NCBI GenBank assembly: GCA_003612395.1
Contig: RAYQ01000013.1
Span: forward strand, 99,474-163,473
Direction: 5' to 3'
Origin: Parablautia intestinalis
GTDB lineage: Bacteria; Bacillota; Clostridia; Lachnospirales; Lachnospiraceae
DNA: 64,000 bases
In this document: piece by piece, positions 53,280 through 61,850 of the stretch
Position numbering within the stretch: the first letter of the stretch is position 1
How the letters are laid out: each line of letters starts with the position of its first letter
The notes under the pieces: model-generated
The model's input: only the letters and a program-made list of their open reading frames with translations
What the model was told of the DNA's origin: nothing
The model's database searches: none
Position numbers and translations under genes: made by a program

Positions 53280-53549
53280 GGCTACGGTAAGCGGATTTAT
53301 TGTAGCCTTATTTTTTTAGAAATCGCCATAATTAAGCGAAAATGTAGCCATATTTTAAGAAAGCAAGAGCAAAGTGTAGCTAAAAGGCTACAAAACAAGG
53401 ATAAAGGGCAGCCATAAAAGGCTGCATGATTCAGAGCAGGCATTAAAGCCTGCATAATAAAAGCAAAAAGCAGCCGGAAGGCTGCAAATAAGGGCGTAAT
53501 TGTAGCCGTCTGTTTTGGGACTGATATATCAGATTTCAGACAGGCGGCT
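53280..53549 (+). repeat. Array of six short hairpins with GCAGCC/GTAGCC-type arms
   Basis: Noncoding. Stems: GGCTAC 53280-53285 with GTAGCC 53302-53307 (then T8, a terminator); GTAGC 53376-53380 with GCTAC 53387-53391; GCAGCC 53408-53413 with GGCTGC 53420-53425; GCAGGC 53436-53441 with GCCTGC 53448-53453; GCAGCC 53470-53475 with GGCTGC 53480-53485; AGCCGTCTGT 53504-53513 with ACAGGCGGCT 53540-53549 (then T, a second terminator). The arms are similar to each other but not identical. Confidence 0.85.
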
Positions 53550-53570
53550 TTTTTATGTCCTGAAAAGACC

Positions 53571-54011
53571 TATTTTGATGACAAATTCGGAGGTGTCCGG
53601 GGAGTGTCGGGGGGTAGTTTCCGGGGAGGGCGCAAGCTCTTCCCTAAGCCCTCGGCGTTTGAGAGCGAAATACACCCTACGCACAAAACTTCGTTTTGTA
53701 CTCCGGGGATTTCGCCCTTGCAGGGGGCAAATCCACGCAGGCGTGGATTTACAGTCCGAAAGAGCCGGACTGTATTTATCCATGCCGCCCAAAGAACAGG
53801 CGCATGGATGCTGTTGCTGCTAACGGCTACATTTTGGGGCAAATATGCAGCAACATCTACGGGACTTAGCAGAAGCCCCTCTGTGGCTGTCAGAAAGCGA
53901 CAGCCGTAAACCGCCCGGATACGGACATGGTTCGCAGTCAGCCGTTTTGTAACGGCTGCTCATAAAAAATTGCGGCGGATTATCCGTCACTGAAAGGAGA
54001 AAGGCATCTGA
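53571..54011 (+). other. Hairpin-rich putative transfer origin (oriT) before the relaxase gene
   Basis: About 440 GC-richer, noncoding bases with six perfect stems: ACAAAAC/GTTTTGT (53683-53699), AAATCCACGC/GCGTGGATTT (53729-53750), CAGTCCG/CGGACTG (53752-53772), ATCCATGC/GCATGGAT (53778-53809), GGCTGTC/GACAGCC (53885-53905), CAGCCGTT/AACGGCTG (53939-53958). Relaxases of the MobA/MobL group usually act at stems just upstream of their own gene. The nick site cannot be named. GAAAGGAGAAAGG serves the relaxase start. Confidence 0.6.
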
Positions 54012-55718
54012 ATGAAAAGAAATTCATTTATAGAAATGGCAAAGCTGCATGACTTGTCCGGGCGCATCACTTATATTTCAAGTCATGTCAAGCAGGAGCA
54101 TCTGTATGAGGTCTATGCAACGGAGCCGGACAGGGCATTCTGGCGGGAACTTGCTAAGTGCAGTCAGGAAGAATTTGGAAAAAGCGGCACGAACGGGAAA
54201 TGTATCGAGGCAAGGGAGCTGATGATCGCCCTGCCGGAGAGTTTTATCAATTACGACCATGATTATCTTCTGAAAAGGATGACGGACGAATTTAAGAAAC
54301 GCTACGGCGTGGAGTGTTTTGCCGCACTCCACCACAATAAACGGAAAACAAACCTGCATATCCATATGATATTTGCGGAGAGGAAACGGTTAGAACAGCC
54401 GACAGAAAAGACCGCCACAAGAAATATGTTCTACGATGAGCAGGGGCATCATGTGCGGACAAAGAAAGAGATTCTTGATGATGGTGGAAATATACGAAAG
54501 GGCTGTAAGATCATCAAAAAAGGCGAGGTATATGAGCGCAAGATTTTTACCACAAAAGACAATTGCTTTAAGAAGGAATCCTTTTTAGATAAGATAAAAG
54601 TGTTTTATACGGATTTGATCAATCAGATGGTGCTTGATGATAAGGACAGGCTTAGCATATTTGATAAAAACGGTCCGTACCTTGCTACCAAGAAAATTGG
54701 CAAAAACAACCCGAAATCGGCGGAGATAAAGGCAGACAATGAAATCCGCATGGAATGGAACAGGGCGGTTGACCGTGCGCTTGTCAGCGGCGTATCCGAT
54801 GAGGAGGTTGTGGGGCTTAAAAAGACGGAGATTACGGACAGGGTAAAGGAATCCGTGGAGCAGAACGGTAATAAGCCGGAGCTGTTCGGGGATATTGTCA
54901 AGGCGGCAATTTTGTTATTAGAGCGTCTGATTGCGAAGGTTATGCAGAAAGTAATGGAAATGGTGGAGAAAGCGATCAGTAAAGCTGCTGTCATCGAGGA
55001 AACGCCAAAGGAAATGTCGAGAGAATCGGCAAGCCATATCCAATCCGAAGATGAGCCGACACATCAGCCGGAGATAAAGAAGATACCGTTTCCATTCGAC
55101 CATTATCGGAAATCGGAAAAGCAGAATCAGACGGAACAGCCACAGCAAAAAGGCGTAGCAGCAGACAATAAATCCGTTATCGAACAGACAAAAGCAGAGC
55201 AAAAATCTGTTTCTGCCGAAACAAAACAGCCGGAAACAGAAAGACCGCTACAGCCAAAACCTTCCGTACTGACGGCTAAATATCCCCGCCTGAAAGAGAT
55301 TGAGGACAAACTGAAAGACCAGAACAGGGCAATTTTTGAACGGGAACAAAAGCGTGATGAACTGAAAAAGGAATTGTCCGAATGTACGGGCATTTTCAAA
55401 GGCGGTAGGCGTAAGGAGTTACAGCAGGAGATTGACAGAGTTGATAAGCAGATCTCCAATATGAAAAAGCATCTTTCCTCTATTATGAGGGAATATAAAT
55501 TTGATTCTGTTCAGGCATTTAATAAAGAACTCAATGCGTCCAAGAGAGAGTATTTTGATTATCGGGCGGCTCGTGCAGAGTGGGACAAGACCTATGGAGA
55601 TAAAGCGACAGTTCCTATGAGCATAAAAGAACGTCTCAGGCAGAAAGAACAGATCGTAGAAGAAAGAGAAGCGTGCAGAGTGCATCAGGCAATGAAGAAA
55701 GATAAAGGGGCGAGGTAG
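54012..55718 (+). CDS. MobA/MobL family relaxase
   Basis: 568 aa. The N-terminal relaxase domain (residues 1-220) shows ELMIALPESFINYDHDYLLK, and the HUH motif in AALHHNKRKTNLHIHMIFAE, where LHIHMIF binds the metal. The active Tyr is expected near the N terminus (ITYISS or YEVYAT). After residue 300 come a hydrophobic-heptad stretch, a Gln/Glu-rich linker and a C-terminal coiled coil (KLKDQNRAIFEREQKRDELK). It nicks oriT and pilots the strand during mobilisation. No coupling protein or secretion genes are in the window. Confidence 0.85.
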   Translation: MKRNSFIEMAKLHDLSGRITYISSHVKQEHLYEVYATEPDRAFWRELAKCSQEEFGKSGTNGKCIEARELMIALPESFINYDHDYLLKRMTDEFKKRYGVECFAALHHNKRKTNLHIHMIFAERKRLEQPTEKTATRNMFYDEQGHHVRTKKEILDDGGNIRKGCKIIKKGEVYERKIFTTKDNCFKKESFLDKIKVFYTDLINQMVLDDKDRLSIFDKNGPYLATKKIGKNNPKSAEIKADNEIRMEWNRAVDRALVSGVSDEEVVGLKKTEITDRVKESVEQNGNKPELFGDIVKAAILLLERLIAKVMQKVMEMVEKAISKAAVIEETPKEMSRESASHIQSEDEPTHQPEIKKIPFPFDHYRKSEKQNQTEQPQQKGVAADNKSVIEQTKAEQKSVSAETKQPETERPLQPKPSVLTAKYPRLKEIEDKLKDQNRAIFEREQKRDELKKELSECTGIFKGGRRKELQQEIDRVDKQISNMKKHLSSIMREYKFDSVQAFNKELNASKREYFDYRAARAEWDKTYGDKATVPMSIKERLRQKEQIVEEREACRVHQAMKKDKGAR

Positions 55719-55792
55719 CGGAGAATGGGCATAGGTTATTGGGAGTGAAGAAAAATATTTCCTAAAAGCAGCTGCACAGGGATTATGGTTTT

Positions 55793-57106
55793 TCATAATC
55801 CCTGCTTCTTTAAAGTAATGATTGCATGGAATGTCAACGTATCAGAGTTGTAGTATATCTGCATATTTCCATTGTACTTGGCGACAATTTTGCGGATGCT
55901 TTTCAATCCGAAACCATGCTTATGGCTGCGGGGTATGCTTATAGTAGTGCTGCCGTTTTCCGTTGTGAAAGGATTTGTCCTGCAGGAGTTAATGACTGTT
56001 AAAACCGTAAACGGCGTTTGTCCTTTTTTGCCCGTGCTGATATCAATAAAGGAGTCTGGGATGCCTTCAGCCGCTTTCACGGCGTTGTCGAGCAGGTTGC
56101 AGAACAATGAGGTAAGGTCATTGTCGGCAATAAAATCCGTCGTTTGGCTTCGTATATCTGCGTGAAAGGCTATGTGGCTTTCAGTACACTGCTGCATATA
56201 TCGGCATAAAATGGAATTCAGCATTTCATGTTCACACAGCCGGGCGGATTCTTTCAAGTCAGAAGAACGGATCAGCTGGTGCAGATACGCATTTATTTTA
56301 TCATGTTCTTTCTGCTGATTCAGCATATCAATGGAGTGCAGGTGTTTCTTTATATCGTGGATTAAAATGCGCTGGTTTTCGTTCTGCAGGCGCAGCATTT
56401 CATAATATTCAGTAGAGTTAGATTCTTTTTGGAGTAGCAGCTGCATCTGTGTAAATTCCATGCTTTTTTTCTGGTTGTACTGGTTGATGCCAAATACAAG
56501 CAGGTTGCTGAACAGTAAGAAAAAGGCGCTCAGCGTAACCATTCCTTTTAAAGGGGGCGAAAGCAGGAAAGAATCACTGATGCTTACCAATGTGAGCATG
56601 ATAAAGACAGAGGTTACAGGAATAAAAATCAGAATCAGGACGGAGTTGTCATGCTGCTGGTTCTGTGTCTGCTGCCCCTTCAATACATGAATCAGGATAT
56701 ATACAATGGTAAAGAATATCATTTTGCTGAAAATAATAAAAATTATCATGTTCTGGAACTGCCCGGATTCTGCGAGAAAATGCGGCGAGAAGCGTTCCAT
56801 CGTGCTGTATACGGTCAGTTCGCACATTCCCATAACGGCTGCTATAACAGCAGAATGAAACAGCGCAGAGTACCATTTGAGATCATACTGGGTAAACAGG
56901 AAAATAAAATTCATGACAAAATATAATGTCATATTCAGCCATTTATATTCCAGCAGGGATACAGAAAACATTGTAAAATAGAAAATGAAAAGCATTGCAA
57001 ACTGCATCCACGGTCTGCGTCTGGCAGTAAAGAGGTTCGTGGAATACTGCCACAGTATCACTGCTTCTATCATAAAAGTAAAAAAATAACAAACAGCATG
57101 GCTCAT
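55793..57106 (-). CDS. GHKL-type sensor histidine kinase (AgrC/VirS-like)
   Basis: 437 aa. About six N-terminal membrane helices (residues 5-215) form a peptide-sensor type input domain. The H-box is RILIHDIKKHLHSID (about residue 255), followed by the N-box NLLDNAVKAAE and GFGLKSIRKIVAKYNG, the GHKL ATP-lid. AgrC-family kinases sense extracellular peptides. It is 5 bp downstream of the LytTR regulator gene on the same strand, a standard pair. Confidence 0.9.
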   Translation of the reverse strand: MSHAVCYFFTFMIEAVILWQYSTNLFTARRRPWMQFAMLFIFYFTMFSVSLLEYKWLNMTLYFVMNFIFLFTQYDLKWYSALFHSAVIAAVMGMCELTVYSTMERFSPHFLAESGQFQNMIIFIIFSKMIFFTIVYILIHVLKGQQTQNQQHDNSVLILIFIPVTSVFIMLTLVSISDSFLLSPPLKGMVTLSAFFLLFSNLLVFGINQYNQKKSMEFTQMQLLLQKESNSTEYYEMLRLQNENQRILIHDIKKHLHSIDMLNQQKEHDKINAYLHQLIRSSDLKESARLCEHEMLNSILCRYMQQCTESHIAFHADIRSQTTDFIADNDLTSLFCNLLDNAVKAAEGIPDSFIDISTGKKGQTPFTVLTVINSCRTNPFTTENGSTTISIPRSHKHGFGLKSIRKIVAKYNGNMQIYYNSDTLTFHAIITLKKQGL

Positions 57107-57111
57107 TTGGT

Positions 57112-57819
57112 TTACCTCGTACTTTCAAGATAAAGAAGGTATGCCTCCTTAAATGCACTGTATTTTCTTTTTGTCAGATAAGCATGAAGCTGATTGTCAG
57201 CCATATTGACAAGGGCATGGTCAAAATCCGTGACATGTTCAAAGTTGATAATGAAGCTGCGGTGTGTCTGAAAAAAACAGTTTTTTGGGAGCAGTTTCAG
57301 CCAGTACGGCATATTATGGACGGATTCAAAATCACACAGGGTAGTATGTATCGTTACTTTTCTGCCGTGTGCTTCTACCGTTATGATGGAAGATGCAGGT
57401 AGTGTATGTACCCCCTGTTTTGTTTCAATTGGGATTTTTATTGTCATGGTGTTATATAGGTCAATCGCATCCTTCATATTACGAAAAAAGCGTTGTTTAG
57501 CCAAAGGTTTTGAAAGATATCGGAATACATGGAACCGCATTGCATCATCAAGATATTCAGAATAAGAGGTCACAATAAAAATAATAATCTTATCATTCTT
57601 CTTTTTTAATTCATTTCCCACATAGATACCATTCATTCCGGGCATTTCTACATCAAGAAATAGAATGTCCTTTTCACCTTTATCTGCCAACAGAGATTCC
57701 CCATCAGAAAAGCAGATCAATTCAGGACATTTCACGCCAATGTTTTCAAAAAAATTATTTATATATTCTTGAAGCTGTTCAACTATCAGCGCATCATCGT
57801 CACAGATGAGTATTCGCAT
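57112..57819 (-). CDS. LytTR-family response regulator (AgrA/VirR-like)
   Basis: 235 aa from ATG 57819 (AGAGGT seven bases upstream). The receiver domain starts MRILICDDDALIVEQLQEYI, with phospho-acceptor Asp in ILFLDVEMPGMNG and YLSKPL lysine. The LytTR DNA-binding domain follows: SIITVEAHGRKVTIHTTLCD, LPKNCFFQTHRSFIINFEHV. It probably controls the divergent lipoprotein-ABC operon. Confidence 0.92.
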   Translation of the reverse strand: MRILICDDDALIVEQLQEYINNFFENIGVKCPELICFSDGESLLADKGEKDILFLDVEMPGMNGIYVGNELKKKNDKIIIFIVTSYSEYLDDAMRFHVFRYLSKPLAKQRFFRNMKDAIDLYNTMTIKIPIETKQGVHTLPASSIITVEAHGRKVTIHTTLCDFESVHNMPYWLKLLPKNCFFQTHRSFIINFEHVTDFDHALVNMADNQLHAYLTKRKYSAFKEAYLLYLESTR

Positions 57820-57859
57820 TTTCATACCTCTTTTCATGTGATTTACTACATTTACCCCT

Positions 57860-57888
57860 ATTATACAATGAAGGTCAGGAAAATACAA
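57860..57888 (-). promoter_or_regulatory. Promoter of the two-component genes
   Basis: Minus strand: -35 TTGTAT (plus 57883-57888), 17-bp spacer, -10 TATAAT (plus 57860-57865). The divergent promoter for 58,008 onward is not clear and may need the LytTR regulator. Confidence 0.7.
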
Positions 57889-58007
57889 AAGGCTTGTATG
57901 AAAAGACATTTTTTGGTGGATTTTGGGCTGAAAAGGAATCAGGAAAAATTCGCAGAATGACCAAATAAAGACAAAAAATGTCGTTTGATGCAGGAGGTAT
58001 TGAAATT

Positions 58008-58181
58008 ATGGCAGAAACAAAGATAATGGAATCGTTGCTTTCTCAGAGCAACGATACAAAAAGGTTATTATGTCATTACAGAATGGAGGAGCTTTATAAT
58101 GAAAAAAATGATAGCGCTTGCAATGGGGTTGGCAGTTCTGCTGACAATATTAGGAGGATGCACTCAGTCACCTCAGAGTGA
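58008..58181 (+). CDS. Small ORF overlapping the lipoprotein gene start
   Basis: 57 codons from ATG 58008, nine bases after AGGAGGT, a better ribosome site than many in this window. The first 30 residues (MAETKIMESLLSQSNDTKRL, then LCHYRMEELYN) are outside the next gene; the last 27 overlap it in another frame. It has one Cys and no export signal. It may couple translation of the lipoprotein gene, whose ribosome site lies inside it, or be a small regulator. A peptide signal for the kinase is possible but not supported by a leader sequence. Confidence 0.5.
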   Translation: MAETKIMESLLSQSNDTKRLLCHYRMEELYNEKNDSACNGVGSSADNIRRMHSVTSE

Positions 58182-59211
58182 AGAACAATCAAATATTGAT
58201 TATGGCAGTATAGATACAGATACTCAAGTTGTTGAAGCACAAGACGAAACCAATATTGATGTCGGAGATGCACAGGACACAATCGTTTTCATAGATGAAA
58301 AACTGGATGAAAATTTGTTCATCAGTGCAGAATTGAAAATGCCGGAAAATAACCTTTATGAATATGCTACGCAGTTAAAAAGATTTGACTATGATAAAGT
58401 GCAGGAAGCAATAGGGCAAAATGCGGAAGGAACCCTTGTTGTTGATGATGGGAGCGACGAATTTACGGGAGGGTCGCTTACCTATCAAAGAAATGACATT
58501 GCAAACCATTTGGACACCTATTGTTCCTATGCGGGGGAGATGGGGCTGGCAGATGACAGGGATTTATCTTTCATGTCCCAGGCGGATGCTGTTGCAAGGA
58601 TACAAAACATGATAGGAATGTTTGGCGTGGGTGGAGAGCTGGAAGCTCTTGATGTGGTTGCTATGAATCAGACCGATTTTGAGAACGTGAAAAAGGCAAT
58701 TATGGAAGATGGCGACTATCAGTTTTTGTCAGCAAAGGAATATGGAAGCGATACGTTTGAGGAAGGCATGGAAGTGTATAGGATTATTTTCCGGATGAAT
58801 GTAAATGGGATTCCCGTATACAGGAACGAGCCAAATTTGAGGCAAACGAGCGAGAGATTTCTGGCTTATCCGGCTGCTGTAACGGTATTGTTATCAAATA
58901 ATGGGATTGAAATGATAAGCATGATGGGAATTTTTGAGCCTTATGAGGAAGATCAGAAGGAAACGGCTATTATAGATGAAGACGGCATCAAGGAAGCAAT
59001 CATGAAAAAATTTGGCGATGTGATTTTGTCAGGCGAGTTTAAGGCAAAAAATATCTGGATGGAGTATTTCCCGCTTCTGAGGGAGGACTCCTTTACGGAG
59101 ATGGATTTGATTCCAGTATGGTGCGTTGACTTTGAAGTAGATGGACAATCGGTTGAAGACAGCAGATATTCAATTCGGTTTAATGCAGTCACAGGAGAGG
59201 AAATTTCGTGA
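58099..59211 (+). CDS. Lipoprotein of unknown function linked to an ABC transporter
   Basis: 370 aa. Signal MIALAMGLAVLLTILGGC with lipobox LGGC. The mature part is acidic, without cysteines or motifs I can name. Two stretches (TLVVDDGSDEFTGGSLTYQR and VPVWCVDFEVDGQSVEDSRY) resemble the repeated small domains of YycI-type regulators of membrane complexes, which is only a fold-level guess. The stop overlaps the next gene by four bases (GTGA), so it is the first subunit of a coupled operon. Confidence 0.8.
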   Translation: MKKMIALAMGLAVLLTILGGCTQSPQSEEQSNIDYGSIDTDTQVVEAQDETNIDVGDAQDTIVFIDEKLDENLFISAELKMPENNLYEYATQLKRFDYDKVQEAIGQNAEGTLVVDDGSDEFTGGSLTYQRNDIANHLDTYCSYAGEMGLADDRDLSFMSQADAVARIQNMIGMFGVGGELEALDVVAMNQTDFENVKKAIMEDGDYQFLSAKEYGSDTFEEGMEVYRIIFRMNVNGIPVYRNEPNLRQTSERFLAYPAAVTVLLSNNGIEMISMMGIFEPYEEDQKETAIIDEDGIKEAIMKKFGDVILSGEFKAKNIWMEYFPLLREDSFTEMDLIPVWCVDFEVDGQSVEDSRYSIRFNAVTGEEIS

Positions 59212-60023
59212 GCAGAGTATTCATAAATGAATGGAAACGGGCAATAAATATAAGCGCTGTCATAGCGGTTATTGGCGTTATGTTCTGCATTTGCTTTGAT
59301 TCATGGAATGATTTGGTAAGTGCGATGCAAAGCGGCAATAGCGTCTGGTGTGTATACTATTTTACGAGCAATTCCGCCTTCGGAGGAATGTGCAGAAAAT
59401 ATATTTTGCCTGTTTTTGCGGCATTGCCTTTTTCCGCTAGCTTTTGTGAGGAAAGAAGGAACAGGGCGGTTGCGTATATTGTTTCCAGAGAGGGAATGCT
59501 AAGATACGGAGCTGTGAAATATATCGTAAATATCCTAATGGGCGGACTGGTTGTTGCATTTGGTACGGCTTTGCTGATTTTGTTTTTGCGTATTAGCTTT
59601 CCGATGACAAGTGATTATTATGAAACATCAGCTGCCGATACCGCAGATTTATTTCATAAATGGCTGGCGGTTCATTCCCCGGTTTGTTACTGTATGACAG
59701 AGACAGTGCTTGGATTTATGCGTGGGATGATATGGGCCGGAGTTTCTTTGTTTGTGTCATTATATGTAACGGACAGGTTAGTCATTACAATGTTCCCGTT
59801 TTTCGGGAGTTATGCGATTGTCAGGATAAGCCAGATGTTATCCATTGATGATAAATTGCGGCTTGACCAGATATTGATAGGCAGAACAGTGATTAAGGAC
59901 AGCGGATACACAGTTATGATTGCTGTCATTGTTTCGGGTGTTTTGGTTTTTCTGATGGGATGTGTTTTTACAAGAAAGATGGCGAGAGGACTTAAAGATG
60001 GGATGTTTTATGAAAGCAAATAA
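59208..60023 (+). CDS. ABC transporter permease 1
   Basis: 271 aa, GTG start overlapping the lipoprotein stop. About six membrane helices of ABC-2 type: VFINEWKRAINISAVIAVIG, FAALPFSASFCEERRNRAVA (cytoplasmic coupling loop) and VMIAVIVSGVLVFLMGCVFT. No catalytic motif. Its partner is the next permease, which shares the VARY-like charged loop style and size. Confidence 0.82.
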   Translation: MSRVFINEWKRAINISAVIAVIGVMFCICFDSWNDLVSAMQSGNSVWCVYYFTSNSAFGGMCRKYILPVFAALPFSASFCEERRNRAVAYIVSREGMLRYGAVKYIVNILMGGLVVAFGTALLILFLRISFPMTSDYYETSAADTADLFHKWLAVHSPVCYCMTETVLGFMRGMIWAGVSLFVSLYVTDRLVITMFPFFGSYAIVRISQMLSIDDKLRLDQILIGRTVIKDSGYTVMIAVIVSGVLVFLMGCVFTRKMARGLKDGMFYESK

Positions 60024-60870
60024 GGTATCAAGATATAATATAAAAATGTTATGGGGAAATATAAGAATACCGTTCATCCTTATTATTGTTGTATTGTATG
60101 TGATGGAAAGCCTTTCTGCCGTTTCAACCTTCAGCCAGAGCGTGCATATAAATGTTACACCATTTGCATTTGTGTTTTTAATCAATAATTACAGGATTCA
60201 GTTTGTCATAGCGGCGTGTGCAGTTATTTTGTTCTGTAATGCCCCATTTGAGGATGAATCTTATCAATATATGATTTCCAGAGCGGGAAAACTGTCATGG
60301 GGATTGGGACAGATTCTTTATATTTTAAAAACATCAATTCTTTATACTGCTTGTCTGGCTGCTGCGGCGGTTATTCCTTTTCTTGGACATATTACATGGT
60401 CAAATGAATGGGGCAAGATTTGGGGGACATTGGGGAAAACAAATGCCGGTGCAGAGTTCGGCGTGGAATTGTCAGTATCTCAGAATATTATACGGCAATA
60501 TGAGCCTGCCTATGCGCTGGTTATAAGTATCCTGCTGGAATTTTCCTGTATTCTATGTATTGGATTGCTTATTTATTTTGGAAATAAGACGACTGCTAAA
60601 TCAGTGGGAACATTCGCCGGGATGCTGACCGCTGTTTTGGATATATGTGTTTCAAATGACTGGCTGGACTGGGCATATGGGTTTTCGCCGGTAAGCCTGA
60701 CGCAGCTGGAATTGTTTAATGGTTTTGCACCAAAATGGGGAATCAATCTGGCATACGCGGAGAAATTTTTCATGATTGCAATCGTAAGTCTCAGTGTATT
60801 ATGTGTGGCTGCAAATTATAAGGAGAAAGCAATTGACAGAATCAGCAGGAGGCGTATTCATGGAAGATAA
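59998..60870 (+). CDS. ABC transporter permease 2
   Basis: 290 aa from ATG 59998 (GAGAGGAC upstream; ATG 60010 is an alternative). Six or seven membrane helices, with FCNAPFEDESYQYMISRAGK matching the EERRNRAVAYIVSREG coupling loop of permease 1, so the two are distant paralogues forming a heterodimer. It overlaps permease 1 by 26 bp and the ATPase gene by 11 bp. Confidence 0.82.
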   Translation: MGCFMKANKVSRYNIKMLWGNIRIPFILIIVVLYVMESLSAVSTFSQSVHINVTPFAFVFLINNYRIQFVIAACAVILFCNAPFEDESYQYMISRAGKLSWGLGQILYILKTSILYTACLAAAAVIPFLGHITWSNEWGKIWGTLGKTNAGAEFGVELSVSQNIIRQYEPAYALVISILLEFSCILCIGLLIYFGNKTTAKSVGTFAGMLTAVLDICVSNDWLDWAYGFSPVSLTQLELFNGFAPKWGINLAYAEKFFMIAIVSLSVLCVAANYKEKAIDRISRRRIHGR

Positions 60871-61507
60871 ATGTGAAATTCTTATAGAGAATGTGACGAA
60901 AACGTTTGGCGGTCAAGAAGTTTTAAAAACCGTATGTGCAAAATTTGAAATGGGGAAAATCTATGGAATTGTAGGAAGAAATGGTTCCGGTAAAACGGTT
61001 CTTCTCAAATGTATCTGCGGTTTATTGTATCCCCAGGCAGGAACAGTGACAGTTGGCGGCAGGGTTGTCGGAAAAGATGTGGATTATCCGGAAAATGTAG
61101 GATTTATCATTGAGACACCGGGTTTTTTGCCAAGATATTCAGGGTTAAAAAATCTGAAATATTTAGCGTCTGTCAGGGGGAAGGTTAAGGAAGATGAAAT
61201 ACGAAAATACATGGAACTCGTGGGATTAAATCCTGATGACAAAAAACACGTTGGGAATTATTCGCTTGGCATGAAACAGCGTCTTGGAATTGCACAGGCA
61301 TTAATGGAAAACCCGGACATTCTTATACTGGACGAGCCAATGAACGCACTTGATAATAACGGCGTTGAAGAAATGAGAACAATTTTGCTGAAGATGAAAG
61401 AACAGGGTAAACTGATTATTATTGCAAGTCATGTTCGGGATGATATAGATATTCTTTGTGACGAAGTGTACGGAATTGATGCAGGGATTATGAAGAAAAT
61501 ATGTTGA
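60860..61507 (+). CDS. ABC transporter ATP-binding protein
   Basis: 215 aa from ATG 60860 (GGAGGCGTATTC upstream). Walker A IVGRNGSGKTVLLK, signature NYSLGMKQRLGIAQALM, Walker B ILILDEPMNALD and switch His in IIIASHVRDD. It is of the size and type used by peptide-antibiotic self-protection exporters (BcrA/NatA-like). Together with the two permeases, lipoprotein and AgrC/LytTR-type regulators it suggests an inducible envelope-stress or peptide response unit (inference). Confidence 0.92.
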   Translation: MEDKCEILIENVTKTFGGQEVLKTVCAKFEMGKIYGIVGRNGSGKTVLLKCICGLLYPQAGTVTVGGRVVGKDVDYPENVGFIIETPGFLPRYSGLKNLKYLASVRGKVKEDEIRKYMELVGLNPDDKKHVGNYSLGMKQRLGIAQALMENPDILILDEPMNALDNNGVEEMRTILLKMKEQGKLIIIASHVRDDIDILCDEVYGIDAGIMKKIC

Positions 61508-61624
61508 TTTGTGCTTTAAATTATACATAGGAGTTGGTTACAGTAGAATACACGGTAAAATTAAGATTGAAAGTATTAAATACAATTCAAATAACAATCT
61601 TTGGCAGAGTATTATGAGAATCAT

Positions 61625-61670
61625 GATGTGGCGCATTTGAAAATAAAATTTCGATGCGCTGCATCTTTTT
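61625..61670 (+). terminator. Terminator of the ABC operon
   Basis: GATGTGGCGCAT (61625-61636) pairs with ATGCGCTGCATC (61654-61665, 10 of 12), then five T. Confidence 0.65.
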
Positions 61671-61708
61671 GAATAGAAAAATTATTGGTGAATTTAGATT
61701 ATCTCTTT

Positions 61709-61785
61709 AGAAGTTCTTATATGTCGGTATAGCCCGTATTTTCGGGCTTTCCCGGCATTTTAGATATGGGGAGAAGTTCTTATAT
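61709..61785. repeat. Direct repeats, candidate integrase arm sites
   Basis: AGAAGTTCTTATAT occurs at 61709-61722 and 61772-61785, 63 bp apart, with hairpin AGCCCG/CGGGCT between them. They lie 65-140 bp beyond the 3' end of int, the place where Tn916-type integrases bind arm sites at an element end. The core crossover site cannot be fixed from one end only. The remaining DNA in 61,508-61,850 has no gene. Confidence 0.6.
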
Positions 61786-61850
61786 ACCCTCATAACCTTT
61801 TAGGTTTTCCCTCTCAATGGTAGTAAAAGAAGTAGTAAATCCGTCTGCGG

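Noticed and set aside
58008..58181. AgrD-like pheromone precursor for the GHKL kinase
   Set aside because: No amphipathic leader, no processing motif and no AgrB-like peptidase nearby; kept only as a small ORF.
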